This document shows positions 16,909 through 27,118 of a stretch of DNA of 64,000 nucleotides, piece after piece (within the stretch, counting starts at the first letter, position 1; each line of letters starts with the position of its first letter). The position numbers and the translations under genes were made by a program. The DNA comes from Albidovulum litorale (GTDB lineage: Bacteria > Pseudomonadota > Alphaproteobacteria > Rhodobacterales > Rhodobacteraceae), in NCBI RefSeq assembly GCF_025751495.1, contig NZ_JAOWKZ010000004.1, positions 461,736-525,735 of the forward strand. Reading direction: 5' to 3'. The notes beneath the pieces were generated by a model. The model was given only the letters and a program-made list of their open reading frames with translations, did no database searches and had not been told where the DNA came from.

Positions 16909-18597
16909 TCAGTTTCCGAGGATTGTCGGGAGTTTGAGCCCGTGTTCCTTCGCGCAGTCCTTCGCGATGTCATAGCCCGCATCGGCATGGCGCCAGACGC
17001 CGGAAGCTGGGTCGTTCCAGAGCACGCGTTCGAGGCGGTTGGCGGCCTCTGGCGTGCCATCGGCGACGATGACGACGCCGGAATGCTGGCTGAACCCCAT
17101 GCCGACGCCGCCACCGTGATGGAGGCTGACCCAGGTAGCGCCGGATGCGGTGTTGACGAGCGCGTTCAGGAGCGGCCAGTCGGAGACAGCGTCGGAGCCG
17201 TCTTTCATCGCTTCCGTCTCGCGGTTGGGGCTCGCGACGGAGCCGCTGTCGAGGTGGTCGCGGCCGATCACGATGGGGGCCTTCAGTTCGCCTGACGCCA
17301 CCATCTCGTTGAACATCAACCCGGCGCGGTGCCGGTCGCCGAGGCCGATCCAGCAGATGCGGGCGGGCAGGCCCTGAAAGGCGATGCGTTCGGCGGCCAT
17401 GTCGAGCCAGCGGTGGAGATGGGTGTTCTCGGGGAACAGCTTCTTCATTGCCGCGTCGGTCTTGGCGATGTCCTCCGAGTCGCCCGAGAGCGCGCACCAG
17501 CGGAAGGGGCCGATGCCCTTACAGAAGAGGGGCCGGATATAGGCGGGCACGAAACCGGGGAAGGCAAAAGCGTTCTCCAACCCCTCCTCCTTCGCGACCT
17601 GGCGAATGTTGTTGCCGTAGTCGACGGTGGGCACGCCCGCCTCGTGGAATTCGACCATGGCGGCGACATGGCGCTTCATCGAGGCGCGGGCCTCGCGTTC
17701 CACGCGTTTCGGATCGCTTTCCTGTGCGGCGCGCCATTCGGCGACGGTCCAGCCCAGGGGCAGGTAGCCGTGAACCGGGTCATGGGCCGAGGTCTGGTCG
17801 GTGACGATATCGGGGCGCGGACCGCCCTGTTTCATGCGGGCGGCGAGTTCCGGCACGATCTCGGCCGCGTTGCCGAGTAGGCCCACGGACTTCGCCTCGC
17901 CCGCCTTCGTCCATTTGTCGATCAGCGCAAGGGCGTCGTCAAGGGTGCGCGCCTTTTCGTCGAGGTATTTCGTGCGCAGACGGAAGTCGATCCGGGTTTC
18001 GTCGCATTCCACGGCAAGGCAGGAGGCGCCGGCGAAGACGGCGGCCAATGGCTGCGCCCCGCCCATGCCGCCAAGGCCTGCGGTGAGGATCCACTTGCCT
18101 TTCAGGTCGCCACCATAGTGCTGGCGGCCGGCCTCGGCGAAGGTTTCATAGGTGCCCTGAACGATGCCTTGCGTGCCGATATAGATCCACGATCCGGCCG
18201 TCATCTGGCCGTACATCATCAGACCCTTGCGGTCGAGTTCGTTGAAATGCTCCCAGGTGGCCCAATGCGGCACGAGGTTCGAGTTGGCGATGAGCACGCG
18301 CGGCGCGTCGGCATGGGTTTTTACCACGGCGACAGGGCGGCCGGACTGGACCAGCAGGGTTTCGTCGGCCTCAAGGGTCTTCAGGCTCGCGACGATGCGA
18401 TCGAAATCGCCCCAAGAGCGCGCGGCGCGGCCGATGCCGCCATAGACGACAAGCTCATGCGGGTTCTCGGCGACATCCGGGTGCAAGTTGTTCATCAGCA
18501 TCCGGAGGGGGGCCTCCGTCAGCCAGCTTTTGGCGTTCAGTTCAGTCCCGGTGGGCGGGAAGACGTCGCGTGTGTTCTTGCGGTCGAGGTCGAGCAT
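16909..18597 (-). CDS. hutU: Urocanate hydratase
   Basis: Second step of histidine breakdown: converts urocanate to imidazolone propionate using tightly bound NAD as an electrophile. 562 aa, the normal length. Begins [17 protein letters not shown], has [15 protein letters not shown] and the NAD-binding [12 protein letters not shown] near residue 175, and the C-terminal [23 protein letters not shown] precedes the ATG by 3-4 bases. It is the last gene of the hutI-hutH-hutG-hutU minus-strand operon, 10 bases after hutG. Confidence 0.98.
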   Translation of the reverse strand: MLDLDRKNTRDVFPPTGTELNAKSWLTEAPLRMLMNNLHPDVAENPHELVVYGGIGRAARSWGDFDRIVASLKTLEADETLLVQSGRPVAVVKTHADAPRVLIANSNLVPHWATWEHFNELDRKGLMMYGQMTAGSWIYIGTQGIVQGTYETFAEAGRQHYGGDLKGKWILTAGLGGMGGAQPLAAVFAGASCLAVECDETRIDFRLRTKYLDEKARTLDDALALIDKWTKAGEAKSVGLLGNAAEIVPELAARMKQGGPRPDIVTDQTSAHDPVHGYLPLGWTVAEWRAAQESDPKRVEREARASMKRHVAAMVEFHEAGVPTVDYGNNIRQVAKEEGLENAFAFPGFVPAYIRPLFCKGIGPFRWCALSGDSEDIAKTDAAMKKLFPENTHLHRWLDMAAERIAFQGLPARICWIGLGDRHRAGLMFNEMVASGELKAPIVIGRDHLDSGSVASPNRETEAMKDGSDAVSDWPLLNALVNTASGATWVSLHHGGGVGMGFSQHSGVVIVADGTPEAANRLERVLWNDPASGVWRHADAGYDIAKDCAKEHGLKLPTILGN

Positions 18598-18607
18598 GTG
18601 GCCTCCT

Positions 18608-19411
18608 TCAGGTCAGCGCGCCGGAGCGGGCGAGGTGGTCGAGGTTTTTCAGGATCTTTGCGAGGATCGTGCGGGTGGGCGCGGCCGTTTTGGGGTCATA
18701 GGCCCAGGGTGCCGCTTCGGCGGCGAGGTAGGCGCGCTGCGCCAGTTCCATCTGGATCGCGTGGATGCCGGTTTCGGGTCTGCCGTAGTGGCGGGTGGTC
18801 CAGCCACCCTTGAAGCGGCCGTTGATGACGGTGTCCATGCCGGTTGCGTTCAGGCAGGGATCAGCGGTCAGGCACTGGATGCGGGCGGCACAGGTCTGGC
18901 CGTCATTGGTGCCGATGGAGAAGACCGGCAGCGTGCCGTCGAACAGGAAGGGGATGCTCGAGCGGATCGAGTGGCAGTCGTAGAGGATCGCGACGCCGTG
19001 GCGCGCCTTCACCCGTTCGATCTCATCGGCCAGAGCCGAGTGATAGGGCGCGTGGAAGGTGTCGCGGCGGGTGAGGATTTCGTCCTCGGACGGCTCCTGT
19101 CCCTCGGCCCAGATCGGATTGCCGTCGAAATCGGTCACGGGGCAGAGGCCTGTCGTGTTCTGGCCGGGATATAGCGAGACGCCCGCCGGGTCGCGGTTGG
19201 CGTCGATGGCGTAGCGGTGGACATTGGAGCGGACCACCGTCGCGCCGTCGAGGAGTCCATCATAGAGCCGTGTGATGTGCCAGTCGGTGTCGGCGAGCTT
19301 GCGGCCGTTGTCGTTCAGACGCGCGGTCAAAGAGTCGGGGAGCCAAGTCCCGCCATGGGGCTGGCCGAGGATGACCGGGCTGTCTCCCCTCGTGATGTCG
19401 AAGGTGTTCAT
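18608..19411 (-). CDS. hutG: N-formylglutamate deformylase
   Basis: Releases formate and glutamate from N-formylglutamate, the last step of the five-enzyme Hut route. 267 aa of the N-formylglutamate amidohydrolase family: PHGGTWLP near the start, [12 protein letters not shown], and the metal-binding LYDCHSIRS near residue 148. Its ATG overlaps the hutH stop by 4 bases. It fits with HutF, which makes formylglutamate from formimidoylglutamate; the formiminoglutamase used in the four-enzyme pathway is not present here. Confidence 0.95.
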   Translation of the reverse strand: MNTFDITRGDSPVILGQPHGGTWLPDSLTARLNDNGRKLADTDWHITRLYDGLLDGATVVRSNVHRYAIDANRDPAGVSLYPGQNTTGLCPVTDFDGNPIWAEGQEPSEDEILTRRDTFHAPYHSALADEIERVKARHGVAILYDCHSIRSSIPFLFDGTLPVFSIGTNDGQTCAARIQCLTADPCLNATGMDTVINGRFKGGWTTRHYGRPETGIHAIQMELAQRAYLAAEAAPWAYDPKTAAPTRTILAKILKNLDHLARSGALT

Positions 19412-20946
19412 GCCGCGACCCCGGGCAGGGTCATCGCGGTGGCCTCGGCGATTTCACCCGTGGCGATGAGGCGGGCGGCTGCTTCCAGATCAGGGGCGAG
19501 ATAGCGGTCCTCGGCAAGGGACGGGATGTCGGTCCGGAGGCGGGAAAGGACAGCCTGCAAGGGCTGTGACGTTTGCAGCGGCGCGCGGAATTGGATGCCC
19601 TGCGCGGCGCAAAGGAGTTCGACGCCGAGGATGCGGTTCAGGTTCTCGACCATGCGGCCAAGGCGGCGGGCGCCGTGGGCGGCCATGCTGACATGATCCT
19701 CCTGATTGGCGCTGGTGGGGGTCGAATCCGTCACTGTTGGGTGGGCGAGGTGCTTGTTCTCGCTCATCAGCGCCGCCGTCGTGACCTCGGCGATCATGTA
19801 GCCCGAATTCAGGCCGGGATTGGGGGTCAGGAAGGGCGGCAGGTCGTGCGAAAGCGTGGGGTCCACCATCAGGGCGATGCGGCGCTGGGCGATGGCGCCG
19901 ATCTCGGCCAGTGCGAGCGCGATCATGTCGGCGGCGAAGCCCACGGGTTCGGCGTGGAAGTTGCCGCCCGAGACGATGAGGCCCGCCTCAGTCAAGACCA
20001 GCGGGTTGTCGGTGGCGGCATTGGCCTCCACTTCCAGCGTGCGGGCGGCCTGACGCATCACGTCCATCGCGGCGCCGGTGACTTGCGGCTGGCAGCGGAT
20101 GCAGTAGGGGTCCTGCACGCGGGTATCGCCCTCGCGGTGGCTTTCACGGATCTCAGAGCCGTCGAGAAGGGCGCGGAGGAAGGCTGCGGATTCGATCTGA
20201 CCCGCATGGCCGCGCAGCGTGTGGATTTCCGGTTGCAGGGGGGCGGTGGAGCCCATGATGGCGTCGGTCGAAAGTGCGGAGGTGACAAGCGCCGCCTGTG
20301 CTGCGCGCCAGCCGTCGAAGAGGCCCGCAAGTGCGAAGGCCGTGGAGAACTGGGTGCCGTTGATCAGCGCCAACCCCTCCTTTGGGCCAAGCACGACCGG
20401 CGTGAGGCCCGCGCGGGCAAGGGCCTCGGCACCGGGCAGGGTTTCACCGCCAAATTCAGCCTCGCCGGCGCCGATCATCACGGCGGTCATGTGGGCGAGG
20501 GGGGCGAGGTCGCCGGATGCGCCGACCGAGCCTTGCGCGGGGATGGCTGGGGTGACGCCCTTCGCCAGCATCCCCTCGATCAGTTCGATCACCTCCCAAC
20601 GCACGCCAGACGCGCCGCGACCGAGCGAAAGGAGTTTCAGCGCCATCATCAGACGCGCATGGGCGCGGGGGATCGGTGCACCGACACCGCAGCAATGGCT
20701 GAGGATCAGGTTGCGCTGAAGCGTGGCGGTGTCTTTCGCGGCGACCCGCACCGAGGCGAGCTTTCCGAAGCCTGTGTTGACGCCGTAGACGGGACCACCC
20801 CCGGCGGCGGCCTCGGCGATGGCGGCGGCGGCGCGCTCCACGGCGGGTTTGGCCGCGCGGTCGAGCTTTGCGGAAAGCCCTTCGGTATAAAGCCGGGCGA
20901 GGTCGGCCAGCGTGACGGCGCCGGGTTTAAGCGAGAGGGATGTCAA
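19408..20946 (-). CDS. hutH: Histidine ammonia-lyase
   Basis: Removes ammonia from histidine to give urocanate, entry to the Hut pathway. I place the start at the TTG at 20946 ([17 protein letters not shown]), preceded by GGAGG and giving 512 aa, the family norm; the longer frame upstream runs antisense-like through hutI. The self-forming MIO cofactor triad Ala-Ser-Gly lies in [15 protein letters not shown] at about residue 142. [11 protein letters not shown] and [13 protein letters not shown] are further hallmarks. The start overlaps hutI by 20 bases and the stop overlaps hutG by 4. Confidence 0.96.
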   Translation of the reverse strand: MTSLSLKPGAVTLADLARLYTEGLSAKLDRAAKPAVERAAAAIAEAAAGGGPVYGVNTGFGKLASVRVAAKDTATLQRNLILSHCCGVGAPIPRAHARLMMALKLLSLGRGASGVRWEVIELIEGMLAKGVTPAIPAQGSVGASGDLAPLAHMTAVMIGAGEAEFGGETLPGAEALARAGLTPVVLGPKEGLALINGTQFSTAFALAGLFDGWRAAQAALVTSALSTDAIMGSTAPLQPEIHTLRGHAGQIESAAFLRALLDGSEIRESHREGDTRVQDPYCIRCQPQVTGAAMDVMRQAARTLEVEANAATDNPLVLTEAGLIVSGGNFHAEPVGFAADMIALALAEIGAIAQRRIALMVDPTLSHDLPPFLTPNPGLNSGYMIAEVTTAALMSENKHLAHPTVTDSTPTSANQEDHVSMAAHGARRLGRMVENLNRILGVELLCAAQGIQFRAPLQTSQPLQAVLSRLRTDIPSLAEDRYLAPDLEAAARLIATGEIAEATAMTLPGVAA

Positions 20947-22150
20947 TCCAGCCTCCGATGATGCGCTGGTGGAGCGGGTTGAAGCCGAAGCGGTAGCTGA
21001 GTTCGGCCGGGTGTTCTGCGTTCCAGACCGCGAAATCGGCGCGGTGTTCGGGGGCAATCACGCCCCGGTCAGTGAGGCCGAGGGCTGTCGCGGCGTTGCG
21101 CGTGGTGCCCGCCAGCGCCTCTTCCGGGGTCATGCGGAAGAGCGTGCAGGCCATGTTCATGGCCAAGAGAAGCGAGTTCATCGGCGAGGAGCCGGGATTG
21201 AGGTCGGTGGCAACGGCCATCGGAACGTTGTGTTTGCGGAACAACCCGACGGGCGGCACCTGCTTTTCGCGGATCGCGTAGAAAGCGCCGGGCAGAATGA
21301 CCGCGACACTTCCCGCGCTGGCCATGGCCTGAACGCCCGGTTCGTCGAGATATTCCAGATGGTCCAACGACAGCGCGCCATAAGATGCCGCCATCGCCGC
21401 ACCGCCGAGATTGGAGAGCTGTTCGGCGTGGAGCTTGACCGGCAGGCCGAGCGATTTGGCCGCATCGAAGACACGGGCGATCTGGGCCGGGGTGAAAGCG
21501 ATGCCTTCGGAAAAACCGTCAACCGCATCGACCAGCTCTTCCTCATGCGCGGCCTTCAGCGCCGGGATGCAGACCTCATCGAGATAGGCGTCGGCGCGAC
21601 CCTTGAATTCCGCAGGCACAGCATGGGCGCCGAGAAAGGTCGTGTGGACTTCGATCGGGCGCAGCGCGGCAAGGCGGCGCGCGGCGCGGAGCATCTTCAA
21701 CTCGGTGTCGATGTCGAGCCCGTAGCCGGACTTGATCTCCACCGTGGATACGCCCTCGGCAATGAGTGTGTCGATCCGGGGCAGGGCGGCGGCGATCAGG
21801 TCTTCTTCGCTTGCTTCGCGCGTGGCGCGGACGGTGGAGATGATGCCGCCCCCGGCCTTCGCGACCTCCTCGTAGCTCGCGCCCATCAGCCGCATCTCGA
21901 ATTCATTCGCGCGGTTGCCGCCATGCACAAGATGCGTGTGACAGTCGATGAGCGCGGGCGTCACCAGCCGCCCACCAAGGTCATGGCGCGGGTAATGCGC
22001 GACGGCGGCGGGAATGTCGGCTTCCGCCCCGGTCCAGAGGATGCCGTCGGGCGTGACCGCGATGGCGGCCTCCTCGATCAGCCCATAGGGCGCATCGCCC
22101 GCCATCGTCGCGGCGTGGCAGTTCACGAAAAGAGCGTTCGGCTGGCGCAT
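20927..22150 (-). CDS. hutI: Imidazolonepropionase
   Basis: Amidohydrolase-fold enzyme that opens the imidazolone ring to give formimidoylglutamate. 407 aa; the metal-binding [15 protein letters not shown] is near residue 65, EIKSGYGLD in the middle, and HAEQLS later. AAGGA precedes the ATG at 22150. First gene of the hutI-hutH-hutG-hutU operon; the 84-base gap to divergent hutF contains a HutC-type palindrome at 22208-22221, so the operon is probably repressed by HutC and induced by urocanate. Confidence 0.97.
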   Translation of the reverse strand: MRQPNALFVNCHAATMAGDAPYGLIEEAAIAVTPDGILWTGAEADIPAAVAHYPRHDLGGRLVTPALIDCHTHLVHGGNRANEFEMRLMGASYEEVAKAGGGIISTVRATREASEEDLIAAALPRIDTLIAEGVSTVEIKSGYGLDIDTELKMLRAARRLAALRPIEVHTTFLGAHAVPAEFKGRADAYLDEVCIPALKAAHEEELVDAVDGFSEGIAFTPAQIARVFDAAKSLGLPVKLHAEQLSNLGGAAMAASYGALSLDHLEYLDEPGVQAMASAGSVAVILPGAFYAIREKQVPPVGLFRKHNVPMAVATDLNPGSSPMNSLLLAMNMACTLFRMTPEEALAGTTRNAATALGLTDRGVIAPEHRADFAVWNAEHPAELSYRFGFNPLHQRIIGGWIDIPLA

Positions 22151-22207
22151 CTTGTCCTTCGGGGAAGAATTCGGTTGCTTCGATGCTTTGTACGGGAGTA
22201 TGAGTTA

Positions 22208-22221
22208 TATGTCTAGACATA
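22208..22221. promoter_or_regulatory. HutC-type operator between hutI and hutF
   Basis: TATGTCTAGACATA is a perfect 14-bp palindrome with the GT-x-TA-x-AC core typical of HutC-subfamily GntR proteins. It lies between the two divergent hut promoters, so one site could control both units. No second clear copy is seen upstream of hutC. Confidence 0.75.
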
Positions 22222-22234
22222 ATGGAGTCCAGAT

Positions 22235-23593
22235 ATGATTTTCGCGACGCGCGCGCTTTTGCCGGGGGGCTGGGCTGACAGGGTGCGGCTGGGAGTTGAC
22301 GCGGGGCGGATCGTGGCGGTGGAAACAGACGCCCGGCCGGGGGCTGAGGACGTGCGCGTCGACACGCTGCTGCCCGCACTGTCGAACCTCCATTCCCACA
22401 GCTTTCAGCGCGCGATGGCGGGAATGACGGAATACCGCGCGGCGGGGCGGGAAAGCTTCTGGACCTGGCGGGAACTGATGTACCGCTTCCTCGACCGGCT
22501 GACGCCCGAACAGGTGGAGGCTATCGCGGCGATGGTGTTCCTGGAGATGCAGGAGGCGGGCTATGCGGCGGTGGGTGAGTTCCATTATGTCCACCACCAA
22601 CCGGGTGGCGCGCCCTATGATAATATCGCCGAACTCAGCACCCGCATTTTTGCGGCGGCAGAGGAGACGGGGATCGGGCTCACCCATCTGCCGGTGCTCT
22701 ATACCTATGGCGGGGCAGGTGAGAGGCCGCTTGCGGGCGGGCAGCTCAGGTTCGGCAATAATGTGGATCGGTTCGTTTCGCTGGTTGCAGCGGCGCGCAG
22801 CGCGGCGAAGGGGCTGCCCGCGGATACGCGCGTCGGCATTGCCCCGCATTCCCTTCGCGCCACGTCACCCGGCGATCTGGCAGCCGTCATGCCGCTGGCG
22901 GCGGGGGGACCCATTCATATCCATGTCGCCGAGCAGCCACAGGAAGTAGCCGATATCTCGGACTGGCTCGGGGCGCGGCCGGTGGAATGGCTTCTGACGA
23001 ATGCCCCGATGGGGCCGGATTGGTGCGCGATCCATGCGACCCATATGACGGCGGACGAAACCGAAGGGCTTGCGCGGTCCGGCACGGTGGCGGGCCTTTG
23101 CCCGATCACCGAGGCCAATCTTGGCGACGGTCCGTTCAACGGGCCGGGCTGGCTGGCGGCGGGCGGGGCCTTCGGGGTCGGCTCGGATTCGAACGTCCGT
23201 ATCTCGCTGGTCGAGGAACTGAGGACGCTGGAATATTCCCAGCGTCTACGGGACGTACAGCGCAATGTGCTGGTAATGGGTCCGGGTTCGGTCGGCACCG
23301 CGCTTTATACCGGCGCGGCGGCGGGCGGCGCAAAGGCTCTGGGACGTGACGCCGGGGCGATTGCAACGGGGCATCTGGCCGATCTTGTCGCCATCGACAG
23401 CACGCATCCCGCGCTTTGCGCGCTGAACGAGGCGCAGCTTCTCGACGGTCTGGTCTTTGCCGCGCCGGACGGGCTTGTCACCGACCTGTGGTCGGCGGGG
23501 CGGCATGCCGTCCGGGGCAGTCGGCACATTGCGCGGGATCGCGTGGTCCCGGCCTATCGCCGAGCGGTCGAGGAACTGGTGGCAGGACTTTAA
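22235..23593 (+). CDS. hutF: Formimidoylglutamate deiminase
   Basis: Converts N-formimidoyl-glutamate to N-formylglutamate and ammonia. 452 aa amidohydrolase; metal ligands in LSNLHSHSFQRAMAG near residue 55, FHYVHHQPGG near 120, and CPITEANLGDG with a GVGSDSN Asp motif near 315. Divergent from hutI, with GGAG about 8 bases before the ATG. Its stop overlaps the stop of convergent hutD by 4 bases. Together with hutG it commits this organism to the formylglutamate branch. Confidence 0.96.
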   Translation: MIFATRALLPGGWADRVRLGVDAGRIVAVETDARPGAEDVRVDTLLPALSNLHSHSFQRAMAGMTEYRAAGRESFWTWRELMYRFLDRLTPEQVEAIAAMVFLEMQEAGYAAVGEFHYVHHQPGGAPYDNIAELSTRIFAAAEETGIGLTHLPVLYTYGGAGERPLAGGQLRFGNNVDRFVSLVAAARSAAKGLPADTRVGIAPHSLRATSPGDLAAVMPLAAGGPIHIHVAEQPQEVADISDWLGARPVEWLLTNAPMGPDWCAIHATHMTADETEGLARSGTVAGLCPITEANLGDGPFNGPGWLAAGGAFGVGSDSNVRISLVEELRTLEYSQRLRDVQRNVLVMGPGSVGTALYTGAAAGGAKALGRDAGAIATGHLADLVAIDSTHPALCALNEAQLLDGLVFAAPDGLVTDLWSAGRHAVRGSRHIARDRVVPAYRRAVEELVAGL

Positions 23594-24135
23594 TCGGAGG
23601 CTGCTTGAAGCGAGATGTAAAGACCGGTCGCGCCGGGCTCTGCTTTCGGCGCAGGCGATCCCGGGTCCAGCAGTGCAACGGCGCCCGGGCCAATCTCATT
23701 GTCTGGCAGACCGAACTGGCCGGAGAGACAAAAGAGGGCAGCGGTTTCACCTTCCTGCAGCGGGTGGGTGTCATCCACCAGCCGCACCGCGCCGTCGATC
23801 AGCGCCGGGTCGTAGATGAGGTTCAGATCGCGCACCTTTTCGCCGATCAGCCGGGCATGGACCGGCAGGCTGCCGGGAAACAGCACAGGGTCGAGCGAAT
23901 GGGCGGCAATCGGTCCGCCGGGCGTTTCGAGAATGAGCCCCGCGCCTTCGATCACCGTGAGGATGCGGGCAAGGCCGGGGAAGGCGGAGAATGGCCCGTC
24001 GGCGGCGACCTCGGCCAGCGACAGACGCCAGTGCAGGTGGCCGTCGAATTCCACCCGCGCGATCTCATGCGTGACACCGCCGCCGTTCTTCCAGGGCTGA
24101 CGGTCGAACTCTTCCGGCTGGATCACGATATGCAT
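23590..24135 (-). CDS. hutD: HutD family protein
   Basis: 181 aa, start at the ATG at 24135 (MHIVIQPEEFDRQPWKNGG) with GAGGAAAAG upstream; a longer frame adds 13 residues with no ribosome site. Cupin-like fold; the WKNGGGVTHEI opening is the HutD hallmark. Not an enzyme of the pathway. In Pseudomonas HutD is reported to limit the extent of hut induction, possibly by binding a pathway intermediate; that role is transferred here by family only. Divergent from hutC and convergent with hutF. Confidence 0.93.
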   Translation of the reverse strand: MHIVIQPEEFDRQPWKNGGGVTHEIARVEFDGHLHWRLSLAEVAADGPFSAFPGLARILTVIEGAGLILETPGGPIAAHSLDPVLFPGSLPVHARLIGEKVRDLNLIYDPALIDGAVRLVDDTHPLQEGETAALFCLSGQFGLPDNEIGPGAVALLDPGSPAPKAEPGATGLYISLQAASD

Positions 24136-24197
24136 GATCTTTTCCTCAGGCAAAAAGCCGATATGCTTGAGCAAATAGCAAAAGTGAAACCTTGTCC

Positions 24198-24908
24198 ATG
24201 AGCGATACGCCGCGCCCCGATCTGACGAGCTACCGCGAGGTAAAGGCCGAGATCCTGCGCCGGATCACCGAGGGCGACTGGGCGCCGGGGACGCTCTTGC
24301 CGGGTGAGGTGGAACTGGCCGAGGTGTTTGGCGTGGCCCGCGCAACCGTGAACCGGGCGATGCGGGAACTGACGGATGAGGGGCTTCTGGAGCGTCGCCG
24401 CAAGGCGGGAACACGCGTAAGACCGTCGCCCCTTCGGTCGGCCCGGTTCGAAATTCCGCTGGTGCGGGAAGAGATCGAGGCCACGGGTGCACGGTATCGC
24501 TATGCGCTTCTGGGGCGCGAGGTGGCTCCCGCGCCGGACTGGCTGCGCGCGCGGATGGGGCTTGGAGCGACGGCAAAAGTCCTGCACCTTTCCTGTCTGC
24601 ACGCTGCCGATGGCGCGCCCTATCAGTTCGAGGACCGCTGGATAAACCTCGACGCCCTGCCACGTGCGAAAGATGCGGATTTTTCGGCGGACGGCCCGAA
24701 TGAATGGCTGGTCAGGGCGGTGCCGTTTTCGGAGGTGGAGATCAGCTTTCTGGCCACCGCTGCGGACGCGCGCACGGCTGACTACCTGTCGATGAGCCCG
24801 GGCGAGCCGGTCTTTACGGTGGAGCGCACGACGTGGTGGGAGGGGCAGTCGATCACCCATGTGCGCCTGTATTTCGCGCGCGGTCATCGGATGACGACCC
24901 GCTATTGA
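24198..24908 (+). CDS. hutC: HutC, GntR-family repressor of histidine utilisation
   Basis: 236 aa from the ATG at 24198; an in-frame TTG two codons earlier is possible. The N-terminal GntR winged helix (about 12-75, ATVNRAMRELTDEGLLERR) is followed by a UTRA ligand-binding domain (about 90-230). In known systems HutC is released from DNA by urocanate. The palindrome at 22208-22221 is the likely operator. It is divergent from hutD, and is followed after 47 bases by two genes not normally part of hut. Confidence 0.94.
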   Translation: MSDTPRPDLTSYREVKAEILRRITEGDWAPGTLLPGEVELAEVFGVARATVNRAMRELTDEGLLERRRKAGTRVRPSPLRSARFEIPLVREEIEATGARYRYALLGREVAPAPDWLRARMGLGATAKVLHLSCLHAADGAPYQFEDRWINLDALPRAKDADFSADGPNEWLVRAVPFSEVEISFLATAADARTADYLSMSPGEPVFTVERTTWWEGQSITHVRLYFARGHRMTTRY

Positions 24909-24955
24909 CGATCGCCGGGCAGGGCGCGAGGGTGCCCGGAAAATGGGAGGGTCCG

Positions 24956-25756
24956 ATGGCGGTTACGGTGACGGATGAGATGGTCGCGGCCTATCAGCGC
25001 GACGGGGCGGTACTGGTCAAGGGGCTCTGGTTCGACTGGGTCGATGTGATTGCGGCGGGGATCGAACGCAACATGGCTGAACCCGGCCCCTATGCGGCCG
25101 AGAACCTGAAGCCGGGTGAGGGCGGGCGGTTCTTCGACGACTACTGCAACTGGCAGCGCATCCCCGAATTTCAGGAGGTGATCGCGAAGTCCGACGTAGC
25201 AGAGGTTGCGGCGCGGCTGATGGGGTCGGATACCGTGCAGGTCTTTCACGACCATGTGCTGGTCAAGGAACCGGGCACGACCAAGGCCACCCCCTGGCAT
25301 CAGGACGGGCCTTATTATTTCGTCGGCGGGCGCCAGACCGTCAGCTTCTGGTCCCCGGTCGATCCGGTGAAGGAGGCGACATTGCGGCTCGTCGCCGGGT
25401 CGCATCTGTGGGAAAAGGAAGTGCTGCCGACGCGATGGCTGTCGGAGGAAAACTTCTATCCCGATCCCGAGGCCTACATGCCGGTGCCGGACCCCGATGC
25501 AGAAGGGATGCGGGTGCTGGAATGGCAGATGGAACCGGGCGACGCGGTAGCCTTCGATTTCCGCACCCTGCACGGTGCGCGCGGCAATACCGCGACGGCG
25601 CGTCGGCGGGCGTTTTCGCTGCGCCTTGTTGGCGACGATGCGCGGTATGTCGAACGGCCGGGCCGCACCTCGCCGCCCTTCCCGGGCCATGACATGCAGC
25701 CGGGCGACCGGCTGCGCGAGGACTGGTTTCCCTATCTGAAACGCGCCGGCGCATGA
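24956..25756 (+). CDS. Phytanoyl-CoA dioxygenase (PhyH) family protein
   Basis: 266 aa, start chosen at the ATG with GGGAGG 5 bases upstream. Predicted Fe(II)/2-oxoglutarate-dependent oxygenase: His-x-Asp in ATPWHQDGPYYFV near residues 115-117 and the distal His in FRTLHGARGN, plus a candidate 2-oxoglutarate-binding Arg (ARRRAFSLR). Bacterial members hydroxylate varied small molecules; the substrate is unknown. Sits downstream of hutC and overlaps an aldose epimerase gene by 4 bases. It could be part of the hutC transcript, but no histidine-related role is established. Confidence 0.88.
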   Translation: MAVTVTDEMVAAYQRDGAVLVKGLWFDWVDVIAAGIERNMAEPGPYAAENLKPGEGGRFFDDYCNWQRIPEFQEVIAKSDVAEVAARLMGSDTVQVFHDHVLVKEPGTTKATPWHQDGPYYFVGGRQTVSFWSPVDPVKEATLRLVAGSHLWEKEVLPTRWLSEENFYPDPEAYMPVPDPDAEGMRVLEWQMEPGDAVAFDFRTLHGARGNTATARRRAFSLRLVGDDARYVERPGRTSPPFPGHDMQPGDRLREDWFPYLKRAGA

Positions 25757-26730
25757 GCGGTGCCCGCACGCCGTTCGGCACTACCCGGTCGGGCGAGGCG
25801 GTCGAGCGGGTTGAACTGTCGGTAGGTGCCTTACAGGTTGCGGTGCTGACCTATGGCGCGATCCTGCAGGATCTGCGGTTCGGCGGTCTGCCCTACAGCC
25901 TGACGCTCGGCTCCGACCGGCTGGCGGATTACGAGGGCGCGATGCGCTGGCACGGCGCGCTGATCGCGCCGGTGGCCAACCGGCTGGGCGCGGGGCGGGC
26001 GTGGCTTCGGGGAAACGAGATCGTTCTGGAGCGTGCGCCGGGGGAGCGGCATCTGCTGCATTCCGGGGCCGCTGGTACGCATGCCAAGCTCTGGCGGGTC
26101 GAGGGCCTTTCGTCAGATCACGTTACGCTTGCCGTTGATCTTGCGCATGGCGAGGGCGGCTTTCCCGGCAATCGCCAGGTTCGGGCGGAGTATTCCATGA
26201 CGCCCTCCTCCCTGCGGCTGCGGGTAACGGCGCGGACGGATCGTCCGACGCTCTTCAACGCGGCCAATCACAGCTACTGGAACCTCGACGGGTCGGAAAG
26301 CTGGGCGGGCCACCGGCTTCAGGTCGCGGCGGACCGGGTTCTGGCGGTGACGGATGAGGTCGTGCCGACTGGTGAGATCCCGGCGGTTGCCGGGACGGCA
26401 TTAGATTTCCGGGCAGCGCGAGACATTGCGCCAGGCGATCCGGCGCTCGATACCTGTTTCTGCCTTTCTGACGACCGGCAGACCCTGCGGCCGGTTCTTT
26501 GGCTGCGCGGACAGTCAGGGGTGACGATGCAGTTCGCCACGACAGAGCCCGGCGTGCAGGTCTATGACGGGCGCGATGCCGTTCGGCCGGGCCGGGCGGC
26601 CTATGAGGGTCTGGCCATCGAAGCGCAGGGATGGCCCGATGCGCCGAACCATCCCGGCTTTCCGTCGATTGAACTGATGCCCGGTGAGCCCCGCGAACAG
26701 ATCACCGAATGGCGATTTGCCGGAGGATGA
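25753..26730 (+). CDS. Aldose 1-epimerase family protein (GalM-like)
   Basis: 325 aa. Interconverts alpha and beta anomers of aldoses or acts on a related sugar. Shows NAANHSYWNLDGSE with the conserved catalytic His near residue 172, the substrate-binding NRLGAGRAWLRG loop, and the C-terminal GLAIEAQGWPDAPNHPGF with the catalytic Glu. No signal peptide, so cytoplasmic. ATGA overlap with the PhyH-like gene shows the two are translated together, yet no sugar-catabolic genes are adjacent, so the true substrate may not be a simple hexose. Confidence 0.92.
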   Translation: MSGARTPFGTTRSGEAVERVELSVGALQVAVLTYGAILQDLRFGGLPYSLTLGSDRLADYEGAMRWHGALIAPVANRLGAGRAWLRGNEIVLERAPGERHLLHSGAAGTHAKLWRVEGLSSDHVTLAVDLAHGEGGFPGNRQVRAEYSMTPSSLRLRVTARTDRPTLFNAANHSYWNLDGSESWAGHRLQVAADRVLAVTDEVVPTGEIPAVAGTALDFRAARDIAPGDPALDTCFCLSDDRQTLRPVLWLRGQSGVTMQFATTEPGVQVYDGRDAVRPGRAAYEGLAIEAQGWPDAPNHPGFPSIELMPGEPREQITEWRFAGG

Positions 26731-26811
26731 AGGCGCTGGCCGGACACCCGTGCGGCCGGGAATGGACTCGGAGCAATCCGAGCGAAAGGTGCGAACCGAT
26801 CGCCTGCGGTT

Positions 26812-27027
26812 TCAGAACCGCTCGCGGTAAAGCGACAGCATGCTTTGGACGCTGTGATCGGACGCGAATGCTTCGGGATGACGGTCGAGCATTTCGAGCA
26901 CGAAATCGCGGCGCGCGCGGTCGGCGTCTTGTTCGGCTTCGGTTGCGGGCGGTGTTGCCGGGCGCGCTGTGCTGGAAAACCGCAGCCATCCGGCAAAATC
27001 AAACAGTGGCGATGCTAAGGTGGTCAT
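26812..27027 (-). CDS. Small conserved-looking protein, unknown (71 aa)
   Basis: 71-residue cytoplasmic protein with an excellent ribosome site (GGGGAGGA, 5 bases before the ATG at 27027). The N-terminal third contains a hydrophobic/aromatic patch (FDFAGWLRFSS); the rest is charged and probably helical (AEQDADRARRDFVLEMLDRHPEAF). No recognised domain. Divergent from a LysR regulator with a 91-base shared promoter region, so it may be that regulator's target. The reading frame has GC-rich third positions as in nearby genes. Confidence 0.7.
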   Translation of the reverse strand: MTTLASPLFDFAGWLRFSSTARPATPPATEAEQDADRARRDFVLEMLDRHPEAFASDHSVQSMLSLYRERF

Positions 27028-27118
27028 GTCGGGTCCTCCCCTGCGCTCGTTCTGTCCTGACGTTACCTCGCTCTCTATTTCGCTGGTATCGGTGCTGTCG
27101 TTGTGTTGTTCTACATTT

